From the NCBI GenBank assembly GCA_031379665.1, contig JANNFI010000034.1:10674-74673 (forward strand): a DNA stretch of 64,000 nucleotides, written 5' to 3'. This document shows, in pieces, positions 33,302-42,057 of the stretch (position 1 is the stretch's first letter; the number at the start of each line of letters is the position of its first letter). The translations under genes and the position numbers were made by a program. The notes beneath the pieces were generated by a model that saw nothing but the letters and a program-made list of their open reading frames with translations, ran no database searches and was not told where the DNA came from. This DNA is from SZUA-254 sp031379665. Lineage in GTDB: Bacteria; Bacteroidota; Ignavibacteria; UBA10030; SZUA-254.

Positions 33302-36300
33302 TGTTCCTGATTTTCACTCTCGCCCCGCCCGCCCCCGGCGGCCTCGTCCGATCCGCCCGATACCCGGCTCCTGATCCTGCACATCCGCCTGAAGTCGCAG
33401 CTCCGGCAGACTTTCGCGGGGTCCCTCGGCTCGACGGGGAATTCTCCCCGCGAGATTCGCTCCGCGTAGCCGTCGGCAGTCGCCACGGCCCGTAGCACCT
33501 GCGCACGGAGGGCGCCTTCGTCGGGCGCGAGGCGGAACCTGCGTTCCGGATCGAGGAGCGATCGCTTGAACGATTCGCTGCCGATCCTTGCGGGGGCATC
33601 GAACGCGGGTTTAAGGTGATAGTAGAGTCCCGCGCCGCCGGTCATCTCGCGGCCGCCACGCTCACGGAAGATCGCCTCGGCGCAGTGCAGGTACAGCGGA
33701 AGCTGAAGGCTGGCGCCGTCGTCCACCTCCTTCTTCGACGGGATGACCGAACCGGTCTTATAATCCACGACGCGGAATGCGTCGCCGGCGACGTCGATGC
33801 GGTCGATCTTCCCCTGGAGGTAAATTTCCCCCGCCGGGACCGGTGTGTCGCTGAAGAGTTCCGGGTCGGAATGCTTCAGGTCCTCCCCCGTCTTCCCGAA
33901 CCGCACCTCAAAGAATGACGGCACGGCGCTCAGGCCCGACTCCCTCTCGGCGGCGAGCATCGCCTCGAGCGTGCCGCGACGCCCGGGGCTACCCAGGACG
34001 GTCTCGCGGCTGATCTCCCAGAACACGTCATCGATCACCGTCTCGTCGAATTTTCCGGCGGCGATCGCCCGGAGCCCGGCTACGGCCACGGCAAACGCGT
34101 CATCATCGAGGCCGGCGACCGTCGGCAACCCCCGCGCCCTGCGGTCGGCGTAGAATTCGTAGAGGATTTCGTGCAGGAGCCTGCCCATCTCCCGGGGGGT
34201 GATCCCCTCCTCGGGCTCTTCGGTGACGCGAAGATTGAGCACCCGGTCTGCAAAAAACCGGAAGGGACAGGATCCGTAAGTTTCCAGCTGCGTGACCGAA
34301 TAGGTGGCGTTCCGGAACGAACCGAGCCGTGCGGCCGCCCTCTGTGGAAGCGCGGCGGGTGCGAGGATCCCCCGGAATGTCTCTGCGCCGGCGTCACGCC
34401 GCCTGGCGTTCTCAGTCACGATCGCGGCCCTGATGTGTGAAAGCATTTCCTCCCCGACTACCGTCGGTCCGTCGACCGGAGGTCCGCCGCGTTGAGGCCC
34501 GTCGACCGCGCCGTCGACAGGTCCGCCACCCTCTTCGACACTCCGCGTGAGCAGGTCGTCGGGTGTGACCAGTGTATGCGCCCAGGGTTGGTCGCCATTC
34601 AGTTCGAAGCGCGCGATGGAGACGGCCGCCTCGAGTCCTTCGAGGAAACCGGACGGGTTGAGGTCTACGTCGTTCTGCTTGACCGGCCACGTGAGGTAGA
34701 GGCGGTCCGAGCACCCGGAGAGCGCCTGATAGAACAGATACCGTTGTTCGTGCAGGTGGTAGCGCTCCTTTCGATCCCGACCCCTGGGCGTAAGGAAGAC
34801 CTCCGGCTCGTAGACGGAGGGGAACTCGCCGTCGACCAGCCCCGCGAGTACAAGGACGCGAAAGGAGAGCCCCCTGGTTTCGTCGATCGAGGTGACGAGC
34901 ACCCCTTCGCCGAATCGCTGCCTGACGTTGAAGCGCAGTTGCGATAGGAGCGGCCGGAAGCGTTCCAGGTACCAGGAGAGCGGGTGCGCCTCGGCGGCGG
35001 GCGACTCCGTGCGGAGGAGTTCGGGAAAATCGTCCATGAACCTGTGGAACTCGGCGTGGGCCCTCGCCTCCCGCTCAGCGTCTGCGGCCCCCGCGCCGCT
35101 GGCGCCGGCCGCGGCGAGTCTCTTCCCCGTCCCGAGGTCCGCGGCGAGCAGGACCGCGGCGTCGCGAAATTGGACCGTGGTCATCGGCTGACGCAACCTC
35201 CCGATGAGCCGGTCCAGCTCGGTGATGTCCGCGGCCGCCTTCACCAGCCGGGCATCCTCCGCCGCGGCGCGCCGCGATCCGGAGCCTTCGTCGGCCGGGT
35301 GGGACCTCTGCAGGAACTTGTGCCTCGATTCGATCCGGTCGAACCACCGCTTCCGTCCCGAGACCATCCTGAGCTCCGAGGCCGTTCGGAGCAGGTTCGC
35401 CGCATCGATGGGGCCCTCGCTCCCGGAAATTTCCAGGAAGGGATTGGTGGCGGCGCGCATGATGTCCTCGATCCGGAAATTGTTCTGCGCGATCTGGAAC
35501 ATCGACACGATCCCTGTCACGAGAACCGACTCCTCGAGGTAGAAACGGTCCGTGATGTTGGCCGGGATCCCGGCCTGTTCGAACACCTCCCTGAAGATCG
35601 CCGAATAGAGTTCGGGCCTCGGCATGCAGACGCAGACGTCGGCCAGCCCGAGGCCAGGCGTGTCGGCGACTGCGGTCTTGATGATCCTGGCGATCAGTTC
35701 CACTTCGCGGACCCTATCCGTGGCCGGACAGGCGGTGACGACGGCGGTGGCGTCGAACGTCGCGTGCTCCGCCTCCCCCGCGGGAGCGAAAAGCCTCCGC
35801 GCGATGTGGGCGTGGAACGGCCGTATTCCGGCAGCGGGCGTTCCGGCCTGCCGAAAGCCCATCGCCAGGAACTTCGTGTAATTTTCCCTCAGGTGGCCGA
35901 AGAGGTTTTCGTTGTCGGGGTGGTAATCGAACGAGACGACGGTGCCGAGGCCCGGCGTGTCCGAGAGGTAATTCAGGAGGGTCAGCTCGGGATCGGAAAA
36001 TTCGTCGAAGCCGGTGACCGCGAGAAAATCGACTTCGGGGTATGCCGCGCGGAACGCCTCACCGGACCCGGGCCTGGTCCACGCGAAGTTCGCCTCCTTG
36101 AAGAGGCCGGGAGGATCGATGTAACGGTCCCCGAGGAGCGCCTCGTACGCCTCGTAGATCGTGGCGATGTCCCTCAGCTTCAGCTGCTCGCTCTCATCCC
36201 CCTCGCCGATCTCCCTGGTGAGGGTGGAGAGATAGACGCCGCCCTCCTTCAATCTGGTGATGACGTTGGTGATCCTGGAGAGGGTGCCGCGCGGGAGTCG

Positions 36301-36642
36301 GCGTGCAGGGCCCCGGAGGGTGAAATACCGCAGGTCGGATGCGCGCTCGCGGATGGCCTCCTGGACGAGGGCCGCCTGGAGCTGCGCCTGAAGCAACCGT
36401 TTCGGCGGGCAGAGGAGCGCGTGGACGGCCTCGGCGAGCGTCTCGAGAGTGAAAATGCTGAACGGCCCCGACGCGCCGGACCGAGACCCCCAGAGGAATT
36501 CCCCCTGAAGTGAGCGCACCCTGCGCTTGGTGGGAGCGACGTAGAAGAACGACCCTGACCGGCCGGCGGCGATCCGCGCTGCGATTTCCGCCTCCGGCGC
36601 GCCGGAGAATCCGCTCAGGTTCTTGATGAGGACGACCGCCAC
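33298..36642 (-). CDS. AddB-like helicase/nuclease subunit with PD-(D/E)XK domain
   Basis: A 1114-residue protein. The C-terminal 300 residues form a RecB-type nuclease: TYGSCPFRFFADRVLNL, MGRLLHEILYEFY, LQGKIDRIDVAGDAFRVVDYKTG with the catalytic Asp and Lys, and CRSCDFRRMC completing a four-cysteine 4Fe-4S cluster. The N-terminal region is helicase-like but the Walker A is not intact, as in AddB. It would act in double-strand break repair with an AddA partner not seen here. GTG 36642 is chosen because GGGAG precedes it and it avoids a low-complexity extension into the upstream gene. Confidence 0.87.
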   Translation of the reverse strand: MAVVLIKNLSGFSGAPEAEIAARIAAGRSGSFFYVAPTKRRVRSLQGEFLWGSRSGASGPFSIFTLETLAEAVHALLCPPKRLLQAQLQAALVQEAIRERASDLRYFTLRGPARRLPRGTLSRITNVITRLKEGGVYLSTLTREIGEGDESEQLKLRDIATIYEAYEALLGDRYIDPPGLFKEANFAWTRPGSGEAFRAAYPEVDFLAVTGFDEFSDPELTLLNYLSDTPGLGTVVSFDYHPDNENLFGHLRENYTKFLAMGFRQAGTPAAGIRPFHAHIARRLFAPAGEAEHATFDATAVVTACPATDRVREVELIARIIKTAVADTPGLGLADVCVCMPRPELYSAIFREVFEQAGIPANITDRFYLEESVLVTGIVSMFQIAQNNFRIEDIMRAATNPFLEISGSEGPIDAANLLRTASELRMVSGRKRWFDRIESRHKFLQRSHPADEGSGSRRAAAEDARLVKAAADITELDRLIGRLRQPMTTVQFRDAAVLLAADLGTGKRLAAAGASGAGAADAEREARAHAEFHRFMDDFPELLRTESPAAEAHPLSWYLERFRPLLSQLRFNVRQRFGEGVLVTSIDETRGLSFRVLVLAGLVDGEFPSVYEPEVFLTPRGRDRKERYHLHEQRYLFYQALSGCSDRLYLTWPVKQNDVDLNPSGFLEGLEAAVSIARFELNGDQPWAHTLVTPDDLLTRSVEEGGGPVDGAVDGPQRGGPPVDGPTVVGEEMLSHIRAAIVTENARRRDAGAETFRGILAPAALPQRAAARLGSFRNATYSVTQLETYGSCPFRFFADRVLNLRVTEEPEEGITPREMGRLLHEILYEFYADRRARGLPTVAGLDDDAFAVAVAGLRAIAAGKFDETVIDDVFWEISRETVLGSPGRRGTLEAMLAAERESGLSAVPSFFEVRFGKTGEDLKHSDPELFSDTPVPAGEIYLQGKIDRIDVAGDAFRVVDYKTGSVIPSKKEVDDGASLQLPLYLHCAEAIFRERGGREMTGGAGLYYHLKPAFDAPARIGSESFKRSLLDPERRFRLAPDEGALRAQVLRAVATADGYAERISRGEFPVEPRDPAKVCRSCDFRRMCRIRSRVSGGSDEAAGGGRGESENQEQ

Positions 36643-36661
36643 GTGAGAGCGCTCCCGGTGG

Positions 36662-36853
36662 TTACCTGAACCGCTCGGGGACGTACTTCTCGAACATCTC
36701 GAGGAGCCGTTGTACCGAGAGTCTGTCGAGGTCTTCATCGTCACGGTCGCGCTTTCGCATCATCTCGAAGTCGTCATTTTCCCGGCCCCGCATCTTGTGC
36801 GCGTACTCCCTGAGGGTTTCGATCATCCTCCGTTGTTCACTCCTCGTCATCAT
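36662..36853 (-). CDS. Small charged hypothetical protein
   Basis: A 63-residue, highly charged protein: an Arg/Glu-rich helix (SEQRRMIETLREYAHKMRG), an acidic stretch (RDRDDEDLDRL) and an amphipathic end (LLEMFEKYVPERF). No domain was recognised. The ATG at 36853 overlaps the stop of the membrane gene upstream (ATGA), and the addB-like GTG lies 19 bases downstream, supporting it as a real operon member. Confidence 0.65.
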   Translation of the reverse strand: MMTRSEQRRMIETLREYAHKMRGRENDDFEMMRKRDRDDEDLDRLSVQRLLEMFEKYVPERFR

Positions 36854-37284
36854 CCGCTCCTGTCCACCGTGTCCTCCGGTCCGGGCCGGTGGAATCCCCT
36901 GAATTGTTTCCATCCTTCCGCGAAGCCGTAATACGCCGCCGAGAGGACGACACCGGTCGAGAAGAGTTCGATCACCGGTATGTCCCGCACCGGAATGATC
37001 TGTGCCCGTTTGGCCACGAGGAGCACGACCGTGAATGCGATTCCTCCGCCCAGGAGGCGGAACGGCAGCCGGGAAAGGATGCAGATCTGGGGCGCCGAAA
37101 AACGGAGCGGCGCAGCAAGCGTGGCATCCCACACGCGGTCGGCGAGCCGGCCGGCGGCGATCAGCAGGATTGAGGCAGCGAAGAACACCGCCACGTGGGC
37201 GAGGCCGGTCGGCGCGGTGAACTTCGCCGTCAGGAACGACACCGCGGCCATGATCGACGCCGCGGCGAGGTCGGTGCGCCTCAT
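36850..37284 (-). CDS. Small membrane protein, about four segments
   Basis: A 144-residue protein with about four hydrophobic segments (AAASIMAAVSFLTAKF, HVAVFFAASILLIAAG, GGGIAFTVVLLVA, LFSTGVVLSAAYYGF) and a short charged tail. No family was recognised. ATG 37284 gives a compact membrane protein; an upstream start would add a Ser/Gly-rich tail overlapping the neighbour. It is coupled to the small charged gene that follows. Confidence 0.65.
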   Translation of the reverse strand: MRRTDLAAASIMAAVSFLTAKFTAPTGLAHVAVFFAASILLIAAGRLADRVWDATLAAPLRFSAPQICILSRLPFRLLGGGIAFTVVLLVAKRAQIIPVRDIPVIELFSTGVVLSAAYYGFAEGWKQFRGFHRPGPEDTVDRSG

Positions 37285-37372
37285 CGCGAGCCTGCCGGGG
37301 CCGCTATGGGAGATTCCGCCGGACTCTGACCGGACTCCGGGCCGCGAGGGCGGGTCTTTCCGACAGCCGGCA

Positions 37373-38095
37373 TCACATCCTTCCGTCGATTTTCCAGAGG
37401 GCGTCCTTGACATAGGGCCAGGTCACGTACTGAAATCCGAAAACGTCATCCTCGTGGAGGCCGGTGAACTTGTCAGCCAGCGCCACCGCCTTGTTGTTCG
37501 GCTTGATCATCTCGAGCCTCAGTACCGGGTTGTCGGCGCGGAGCACTCGCGCCGGGTTCATCATCGCCTCCCTCACCCCCCTGCTGTCGAGGACGGTCCC
37601 GTAGGGCCCCGCGAGCTTCTGGAGCCGGGAGCCGCTGTTCATCGGGTATCCCACGAAGTCCGGCTCGTTCATCTCCGGGATGAATGTCTCCGGGTCGATG
37701 CGGATCACGTCACCGCACGAGATGCCGACGCCGAAACCCATCGGCGATGGGAAGCTGAGCTGCCGCGCGATGTACCAGTACCGCTTGTGGATTTCGAACG
37801 AGGCGGAGAGCGCCCAGTGCAGCGCCTCGCCGAGCGAGCCGTGGTCCTTCGCCTCCCAGATCAGCAGGAACCCGTCCCCCAGGAACTTGTGGAACGTGTG
37901 TTTGTAGAAGAACGACAGCTGGATCACCCGATCGTAGACGACCTCGATCACGCGGGTGACCTGTTCCGGTGACGCCTTCAGCGACCAGTTGGCGAAACCG
38001 CGGAGGTCTGCGTACACGATGACCGCGCTCTCCCGTTCACCGCGGATGGAGGTGACCCGGTCGGAGATCGTGAGGGAATTGTTCTTCAGGTACAT
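37373..38095 (-). CDS. Class III nucleotidyl cyclase domain protein
   Basis: A 240-residue soluble protein dominated by one class III cyclase domain. The metal aspartates appear in VIVYADLRGF and FLGDGFLLIW, the base-recognition lysine in FHKFLGDG, and the transition-state Asn/Arg in MNSGSRL, so the active site looks complete. Whether it makes cAMP or cGMP cannot be settled by eye. There is no sensor domain or membrane segment, so control must come from partners or expression. ATG 38095 starts 13 bases after the tsaC-like stop. Confidence 0.87.
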   Translation of the reverse strand: MYLKNNSLTISDRVTSIRGERESAVIVYADLRGFANWSLKASPEQVTRVIEVVYDRVIQLSFFYKHTFHKFLGDGFLLIWEAKDHGSLGEALHWALSASFEIHKRYWYIARQLSFPSPMGFGVGISCGDVIRIDPETFIPEMNEPDFVGYPMNSGSRLQKLAGPYGTVLDSRGVREAMMNPARVLRADNPVLRLEMIKPNNKAVALADKFTGLHEDDVFGFQYVTWPYVKDALWKIDGRM

Positions 38096-38108
38096 TTGGA
38101 TTTGCGCG

Positions 38109-38750
38109 TTAAGAGGTAATGAGAAAACTGGTGTCACCCTTGCCCTGGCGGACAACCACAGGGTGCTCCCCGGTCAGGTCGAGGATCGTGGAGACGTCGA
38201 GCAGGCCGTGCCCCGATTCGAGGATGAGGTCGACTTGCGACGCGAACTGCGCCTCGATCTCTTCCGGCGAGTTCAGAATTTCGCCGGCGCCGTCGGTGAC
38301 ACTCGCGCTCAGGAGCGGATGCCCCAGCTCGCGGATCAGCGCCTGGCACACCCGGTTGTCCGGCACCCTGATGCCGACTGTTTTCCGCTTCGTGATGACG
38401 CTCTTCGGTACCTGTTTCATGCGGCTCGCCGGGAGGAGGAACGTGTACGGACCGGGGACCAGCCGTTTCATCAACCGGAAGGCTTCGTTCGATACGACGG
38501 CGTACTCGCTGATGTGGCTCAGGTCTGAACAAATGAAGCTGAACGGCTTGGTGCGGTCCTGGCGTTTGATCCGGTAGACTCTCTCGACGGCGTCCGCGCG
38601 GAGAATGCTGCAACCGAACCCGTACACCGTGTCCGTCGGGTAGATGATGACGCCCCCCGATCGCAGGACCTCCGCCGCGCGGGCGACGTGCCGTCCCTGG
38701 GGGTTCACAGGGTGGACCGAAAGCCTCGCGGCCGCGTTCTTCAGTGCCAT
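38109..38750 (-). CDS. tsaC: TsaC/Sua5/YciO-family threonylcarbamoyl-AMP synthase
   Basis: A 213-residue YrdC-fold protein. It shows VIIYPTDTVYGFGCS, VYRIKRQDRTKPFSFIC, LVPGPYTFLLPASRMKQVPK, TVGIRVPDN and LLSASVTDGAGE, all family signatures, with the KRxxxxKP ligand motif conserved. It would supply threonylcarbamoyl-AMP for t6A37 of tRNA, although some YciO-type paralogues have other roles. ATG 38750 is used; a GTG three codons upstream is an alternative. It lies 14 bases after rmuC. Confidence 0.88.
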   Translation of the reverse strand: MALKNAAARLSVHPVNPQGRHVARAAEVLRSGGVIIYPTDTVYGFGCSILRADAVERVYRIKRQDRTKPFSFICSDLSHISEYAVVSNEAFRLMKRLVPGPYTFLLPASRMKQVPKSVITKRKTVGIRVPDNRVCQALIRELGHPLLSASVTDGAGEILNSPEEIEAQFASQVDLILESGHGLLDVSTILDLTGEHPVVVRQGKGDTSFLITS

Positions 38751-38764
38751 CGTCGTCACGGCGG

Positions 38765-39844
38765 TCAGCGCGCGACCCGCCCGCCGGCGGTCTCTTCGGT
38801 CGTCGCACCCTCTGCGATCGATTTCCTGAGGATATTGTCGAGGCCCCCCTCGAACCGGGTCAACCGGGTGTCGGTGTCGTCGTATTTTTTGCCCGCATTC
38901 TCGAAATGCGTCCCGAGGACGTCGAAGGCCTCGCGCAGCTTCCCGGTGTCGCCCTGCAACTGCTGGAGATCGGCGAGGATTTCCTTCGCCCGCTGTTCGA
39001 CGTAGAACCCCCTCAGGCCGAGGGCGATCACCTGGAGGTAGGCGTAGAACGAATTGGGCGAAACCGGCACGACCTTCTTCTCGAGCGCGTAGCTGTAGAC
39101 GCCGGTGCCGTTGGACGCCTCGTCCTTGATGATGATCTCGTAGTAGACGTTCTCCGCGGGGACGTACATCAGCGCGAACGGGAACGTCCCCTCATCGGGG
39201 AGAATGTATTTCCCCGCGATCGCATCAATGTGCTTCTTCACGTCGGAGAGGAAGGCCTTCTGGAGTGTTTTGCGCTCGGCGTCGCCGGCACCCACCAGGC
39301 GCCTGAAGTTTTCGAGGGGAAACTTGGAATCGACCGGGACCATCCGGTCCGAGGTCCTGATCACGGCGTCGACCACGTCGCCGGTCCGGAACCGGTACTG
39401 CATCTCGAAATGGGTCGCGGGGAGGACCTGCTTCAGCAGGTCTTCGAGGAGGTATTCGCCGAGCCCGCCCCTGAGCTTCGGAGCTTTCAGGAGCTCCTCG
39501 AGCTTCGACACGCTCTGGCCGAGCTCCCTGATCTCCTCGGTGGCCTTACCGAGTTCGCCGAGGTTCTTCTGAACGTCGCCGATCACCTTCGTCGCGTTGT
39601 CAAGCCGGTTGCCGACCGAAGCCGTCTGCGACTGGATCTGTTGGTTGACCATCGAGAGTTGCTGCTGGATCAGGCCGGAAACGCTGCTGAGGCTCTCCCG
39701 AAGGTCCGTCCGGAGCGCATCGACCTGATGCTGTATGACGAGGAACGCGGACTCTTCCTTCCCCTGAGTGCGGGTGAGGCTACGCTGGTATAATAGAAGC
39801 GCGCCGACGGCGAGGCCGGCGATGAGTATGGCCGTCAGATCCAC
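38765..39844 (-). CDS. rmuC: DNA recombination protein RmuC
   Basis: A 359-residue protein starting with GTG. An N-terminal membrane segment (AILIAGLAVGALLLY) is followed by a coiled-coil region (about 35-125) and the RmuC domain: RGGLGEYLLEDLLKQVLP, VDAVIRTSDRMVPVDSKFPLENF, and FALMYVPAENVYYEII. The domain is a predicted nuclease-like fold that limits inverted-repeat rearrangement. It is the first gene of the long minus-strand run that reaches 28420. Confidence 0.94.
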   Translation of the reverse strand: MDLTAILIAGLAVGALLLYQRSLTRTQGKEESAFLVIQHQVDALRTDLRESLSSVSGLIQQQLSMVNQQIQSQTASVGNRLDNATKVIGDVQKNLGELGKATEEIRELGQSVSKLEELLKAPKLRGGLGEYLLEDLLKQVLPATHFEMQYRFRTGDVVDAVIRTSDRMVPVDSKFPLENFRRLVGAGDAERKTLQKAFLSDVKKHIDAIAGKYILPDEGTFPFALMYVPAENVYYEIIIKDEASNGTGVYSYALEKKVVPVSPNSFYAYLQVIALGLRGFYVEQRAKEILADLQQLQGDTGKLREAFDVLGTHFENAGKKYDDTDTRLTRFEGGLDNILRKSIAEGATTEETAGGRVAR

Positions 39845-39976
39845 GGGGGCCCGGCGGGCGGTTCGGTCGTCCTGGATGGGCGCGCGGAGTTGTTCATCGG
39901 GGGAAAACTACTAAAAATGGGGTTCATTCACAAGCAGAATGGGGTGAATCACCCACGGTTCGGCGGGATTCCGGAA

Positions 39977-40903
39977 CTAACGGTGCCCTTCTCCCTGCAT
40001 CACCGGGAAGGCGTGGAAGAGTGCGGGGAAGAGCGCCTTCGCGGCGTCCGCTGCCGCGGAGGGTGACCCCGGGAGCCCGACGATCAACGATCGCTTTCTC
40101 GTCCCGGCGATGCAGCGTGAGAGCATCGCGGTCGGGTACCGCTCCTGGCCGTAACCAAGGAACGCCGCCTCCACGCCGTGCAGCCGCCGGTCGATGACGC
40201 CGGCGATCGCCTCGGCCGTGACGTCGCGCGGGCCGAGGCCCGTCCCGCCGGTGGCGAGCACCAGGTCGATCCGACGCCGGTCGCAGAGTTCCCGGAGCGC
40301 GCGCCCGATGCCGGACAGGTCGTCGGGAAGGACGCGGTAGACCGGCACCGACGCCCCGTACCCCTTCAGCATCTTCACCAGCAGTTTCCCCGAGACGTCG
40401 CGCGAGCGTTTCGCGCTGACCGAATCGCTCAGCACGAGCACGGCCGCGCGCAGGCCTGAGCCATCCATCTTCGCGCCCGATTTCCCACCCGATTTGTGCG
40501 TGAGCCTGACGTCGCGGATTTCGAGCGAGTCATCGATCGGCTTGAGCATGTCGTAGAGCGTCAGCGCTGCAGCCGATGCCGCGACGAGCGCCTCCATCTC
40601 CACGCCGGTCCGCCAGATCGCGGTCACTTCCGTCTCGATCCCGATTCCGTTTCCCTCAGCCGTGATCGCCACCCTGATCCCGTCGATCGGGACCTGGTGA
40701 CAGAAAGGAATGATCCGGCTGGTCTCCTTCGCGGCCTGTATCGCCGCCACTTTCGCCACGCCGATCGGATCCGCCTTGGGCGTCGTGCCCTTGCGCAGGG
40801 CGCGCAGCGTTGCCGGTTTTACCTTCAACCGGGCGACAGCTCTGGCGATCCTGAGCGTGACGGGCTTGTCGGAAACGTTTCTCGTGGCTGATTCAGATCT
40901 CAT
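39977..40903 (-). CDS. moaCB: MoaC-MoaB fusion protein
   Basis: A 308-residue fusion in molybdenum-cofactor synthesis. Residues 1-155 are MoaC, which makes cyclic pyranopterin monophosphate with MoaA: IIPFCHQVPIDG, TGVEMEALVAASAAALTLYDMLKPID and THKSGGKSG. Residues 163-308 are a MoaB/MogA-type domain that adenylylates molybdopterin: VLVLSDSVSAKRSRDVSG, VLATGGTGLGPRDVTAEAI and VGLPGSPSAAADAAKAL. Annotated MoaC/MoaB fusions exist in other bacteria. The ATG follows the moaA stop by 1 base. It is the last gene of the cluster. Confidence 0.93.
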   Translation of the reverse strand: MRSESATRNVSDKPVTLRIARAVARLKVKPATLRALRKGTTPKADPIGVAKVAAIQAAKETSRIIPFCHQVPIDGIRVAITAEGNGIGIETEVTAIWRTGVEMEALVAASAAALTLYDMLKPIDDSLEIRDVRLTHKSGGKSGAKMDGSGLRAAVLVLSDSVSAKRSRDVSGKLLVKMLKGYGASVPVYRVLPDDLSGIGRALRELCDRRRIDLVLATGGTGLGPRDVTAEAIAGVIDRRLHGVEAAFLGYGQERYPTAMLSRCIAGTRKRSLIVGLPGSPSAAADAAKALFPALFHAFPVMQGEGHR

Positions 40904-40904
40904 C

Positions 40905-41903
40905 CTATCCTCCGATCCGGCTCATGGTCCTCTCCGGCCGGACGAATTCCGGCTGGTTGATGAGGTGGCCCGCTTCCTTCGCTGCGACCGCCACTCTGAT
41001 GATCCCCTCGATCTCATCGTCGTTCGCCCCCGAGCGCAGGGGGCCCTTGAGGTCCGTCTCGTCGAGCGAGAAGAGGCAGGTCCGCAATTTTCCGTCGGAG
41101 GTGAGACGGATACGATTACACGATGCGCAGAAGGGATGGCTGACCGAACTGATGAAACCGATTTCCCCGTTCCCGTCAGCAAAGCGGTACCGTTCCGCGG
41201 GATGCGTCCCGTCCCCGCCCACCGCGACGATCTCGTGGCCGAGCCGGCGGATGACCGCGAGCACTTCGTCCGTCGTCACGACGCGGTCGTTGGACCATCC
41301 GTCCCCTTCACCGATCGGCATGAATTCGATGAAGCGTACCACAAAGGGCCTGGACCGGGCGAGTTCCGCGAAGGCCGGTATCTCTGAGTCGTTGATTCCC
41401 CTGATGAGGACGACATTCAATTTCACAGGCCCGATCCCCGCGGTGGCGGCCGCCTCGATTCCCGCCAGGACGCGGTCGAGGTAGCTCCGCCTCGCCATTG
41501 CCTCGAAGGTCACCGGATCGAGGGAATCGAGGCTGACGTTGATCCGCCGGAGCCCCGCCGCAGCGAGCGCCCCGGCCTGCTCAGTCAAGAAATAACCGTT
41601 CGTCGTCAGGGCGATGTCGTCGAGGCCGTTGATGGCGATGAGGCGTTTGACCAGCTCGTGGAGCTCCTTGCGCATCAGCGGTTCACCACCCGTCAGCCTC
41701 ACCCTGCTCACCCCCATCCCGACGAGGACTCCCACCACCCGCGTGATTTCCTCGTAGGTGAGGAGCTCGGAATGGCCGAGCCAGGCCATCCCCTCTTCGG
41801 GCATGCAGTATGTGCAACGGAAATTGCATCGGTCGGTCACCGACACCCTGATATTGTCGATTTTCCTGCCGAAGGAATCCCGTAAATCGCGCGATTGGGG
41901 CAT
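40905..41903 (-). CDS. moaA: GTP 3',8-cyclase MoaA
   Basis: A 332-residue radical SAM enzyme converting GTP to the 3',8-cyclo intermediate. The N-terminal 4Fe-4S cysteines are Cys26, Cys30 and Cys33 in DRCNFRCTYC; LTGGEPLMRKEL follows. The C-terminal cluster cysteines are in FCASCNRIRLTSDGKLRTC. The terminal Gly-Gly, needed for activity in homologues, is present. It is separated from moaE by 152 bases holding structured DNA. Confidence 0.96.
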   Translation of the reverse strand: MPQSRDLRDSFGRKIDNIRVSVTDRCNFRCTYCMPEEGMAWLGHSELLTYEEITRVVGVLVGMGVSRVRLTGGEPLMRKELHELVKRLIAINGLDDIALTTNGYFLTEQAGALAAAGLRRINVSLDSLDPVTFEAMARRSYLDRVLAGIEAAATAGIGPVKLNVVLIRGINDSEIPAFAELARSRPFVVRFIEFMPIGEGDGWSNDRVVTTDEVLAVIRRLGHEIVAVGGDGTHPAERYRFADGNGEIGFISSVSHPFCASCNRIRLTSDGKLRTCLFSLDETDLKGPLRSGANDDEIEGIIRVAVAAKEAGHLINQPEFVRPERTMSRIGG

Positions 41904-41965
41904 CAGTTCAGCGCCTTGAAATAAATGCGTTTTGTGACGCAGGGCACATCATTTATCGTCGTCCC

Positions 41966-42057
41966 GTGCGTACCTTGTAGAAGCAGGTTGTTCCTCCGCA
42001 GCCTGCTTAGTGTTAGGGGAAAGCCCGGCGCGTGAAAGCGTCGGGCTCGATTTTTTT
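41966..42057 (+). ncRNA. Candidate small RNA with anti-Shine-Dalgarno loop
   Basis: On the plus strand a 10-bp stem (AAGCAGGTTG/CAGCCTGCTT, 41981-42008, one G-T pair) presents the loop TTCCTCCG. It is followed by a 10-bp terminator hairpin (42022-42047) and seven T residues. CCTCC is complementary to GGAGG ribosome sites, as in several bacterial regulatory RNAs. A weak promoter, TTGTGA, 16 bases, TATCGT, would start it near 41966. The strand is opposite to the moa genes. An alternative is a leader element of moaA on the minus strand. Expression is unproven. Confidence 0.4.
42022..42057 (+). terminator. Plus-strand rho-independent terminator between moaE and moaA
   Basis: A 10-bp stem AGCCCGGCGC/GCGTCGGGCT with loop GTGAAA, followed by CGA and seven T residues. 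The T run reaches into the last bases of moaE, which is on the other strand. No plus-strand protein gene precedes it. Confidence 0.75.

Noticed and set aside
34984..36513. Plus-strand open frame of 509 codons
   Set aside because: Antisense to the addB-like gene; no domain and biased composition.
41904..42055. Moco riboswitch upstream of moaA
   Set aside because: The position is right, but I could not match the known conserved core by eye; kept only as an alternative to the small-RNA reading.
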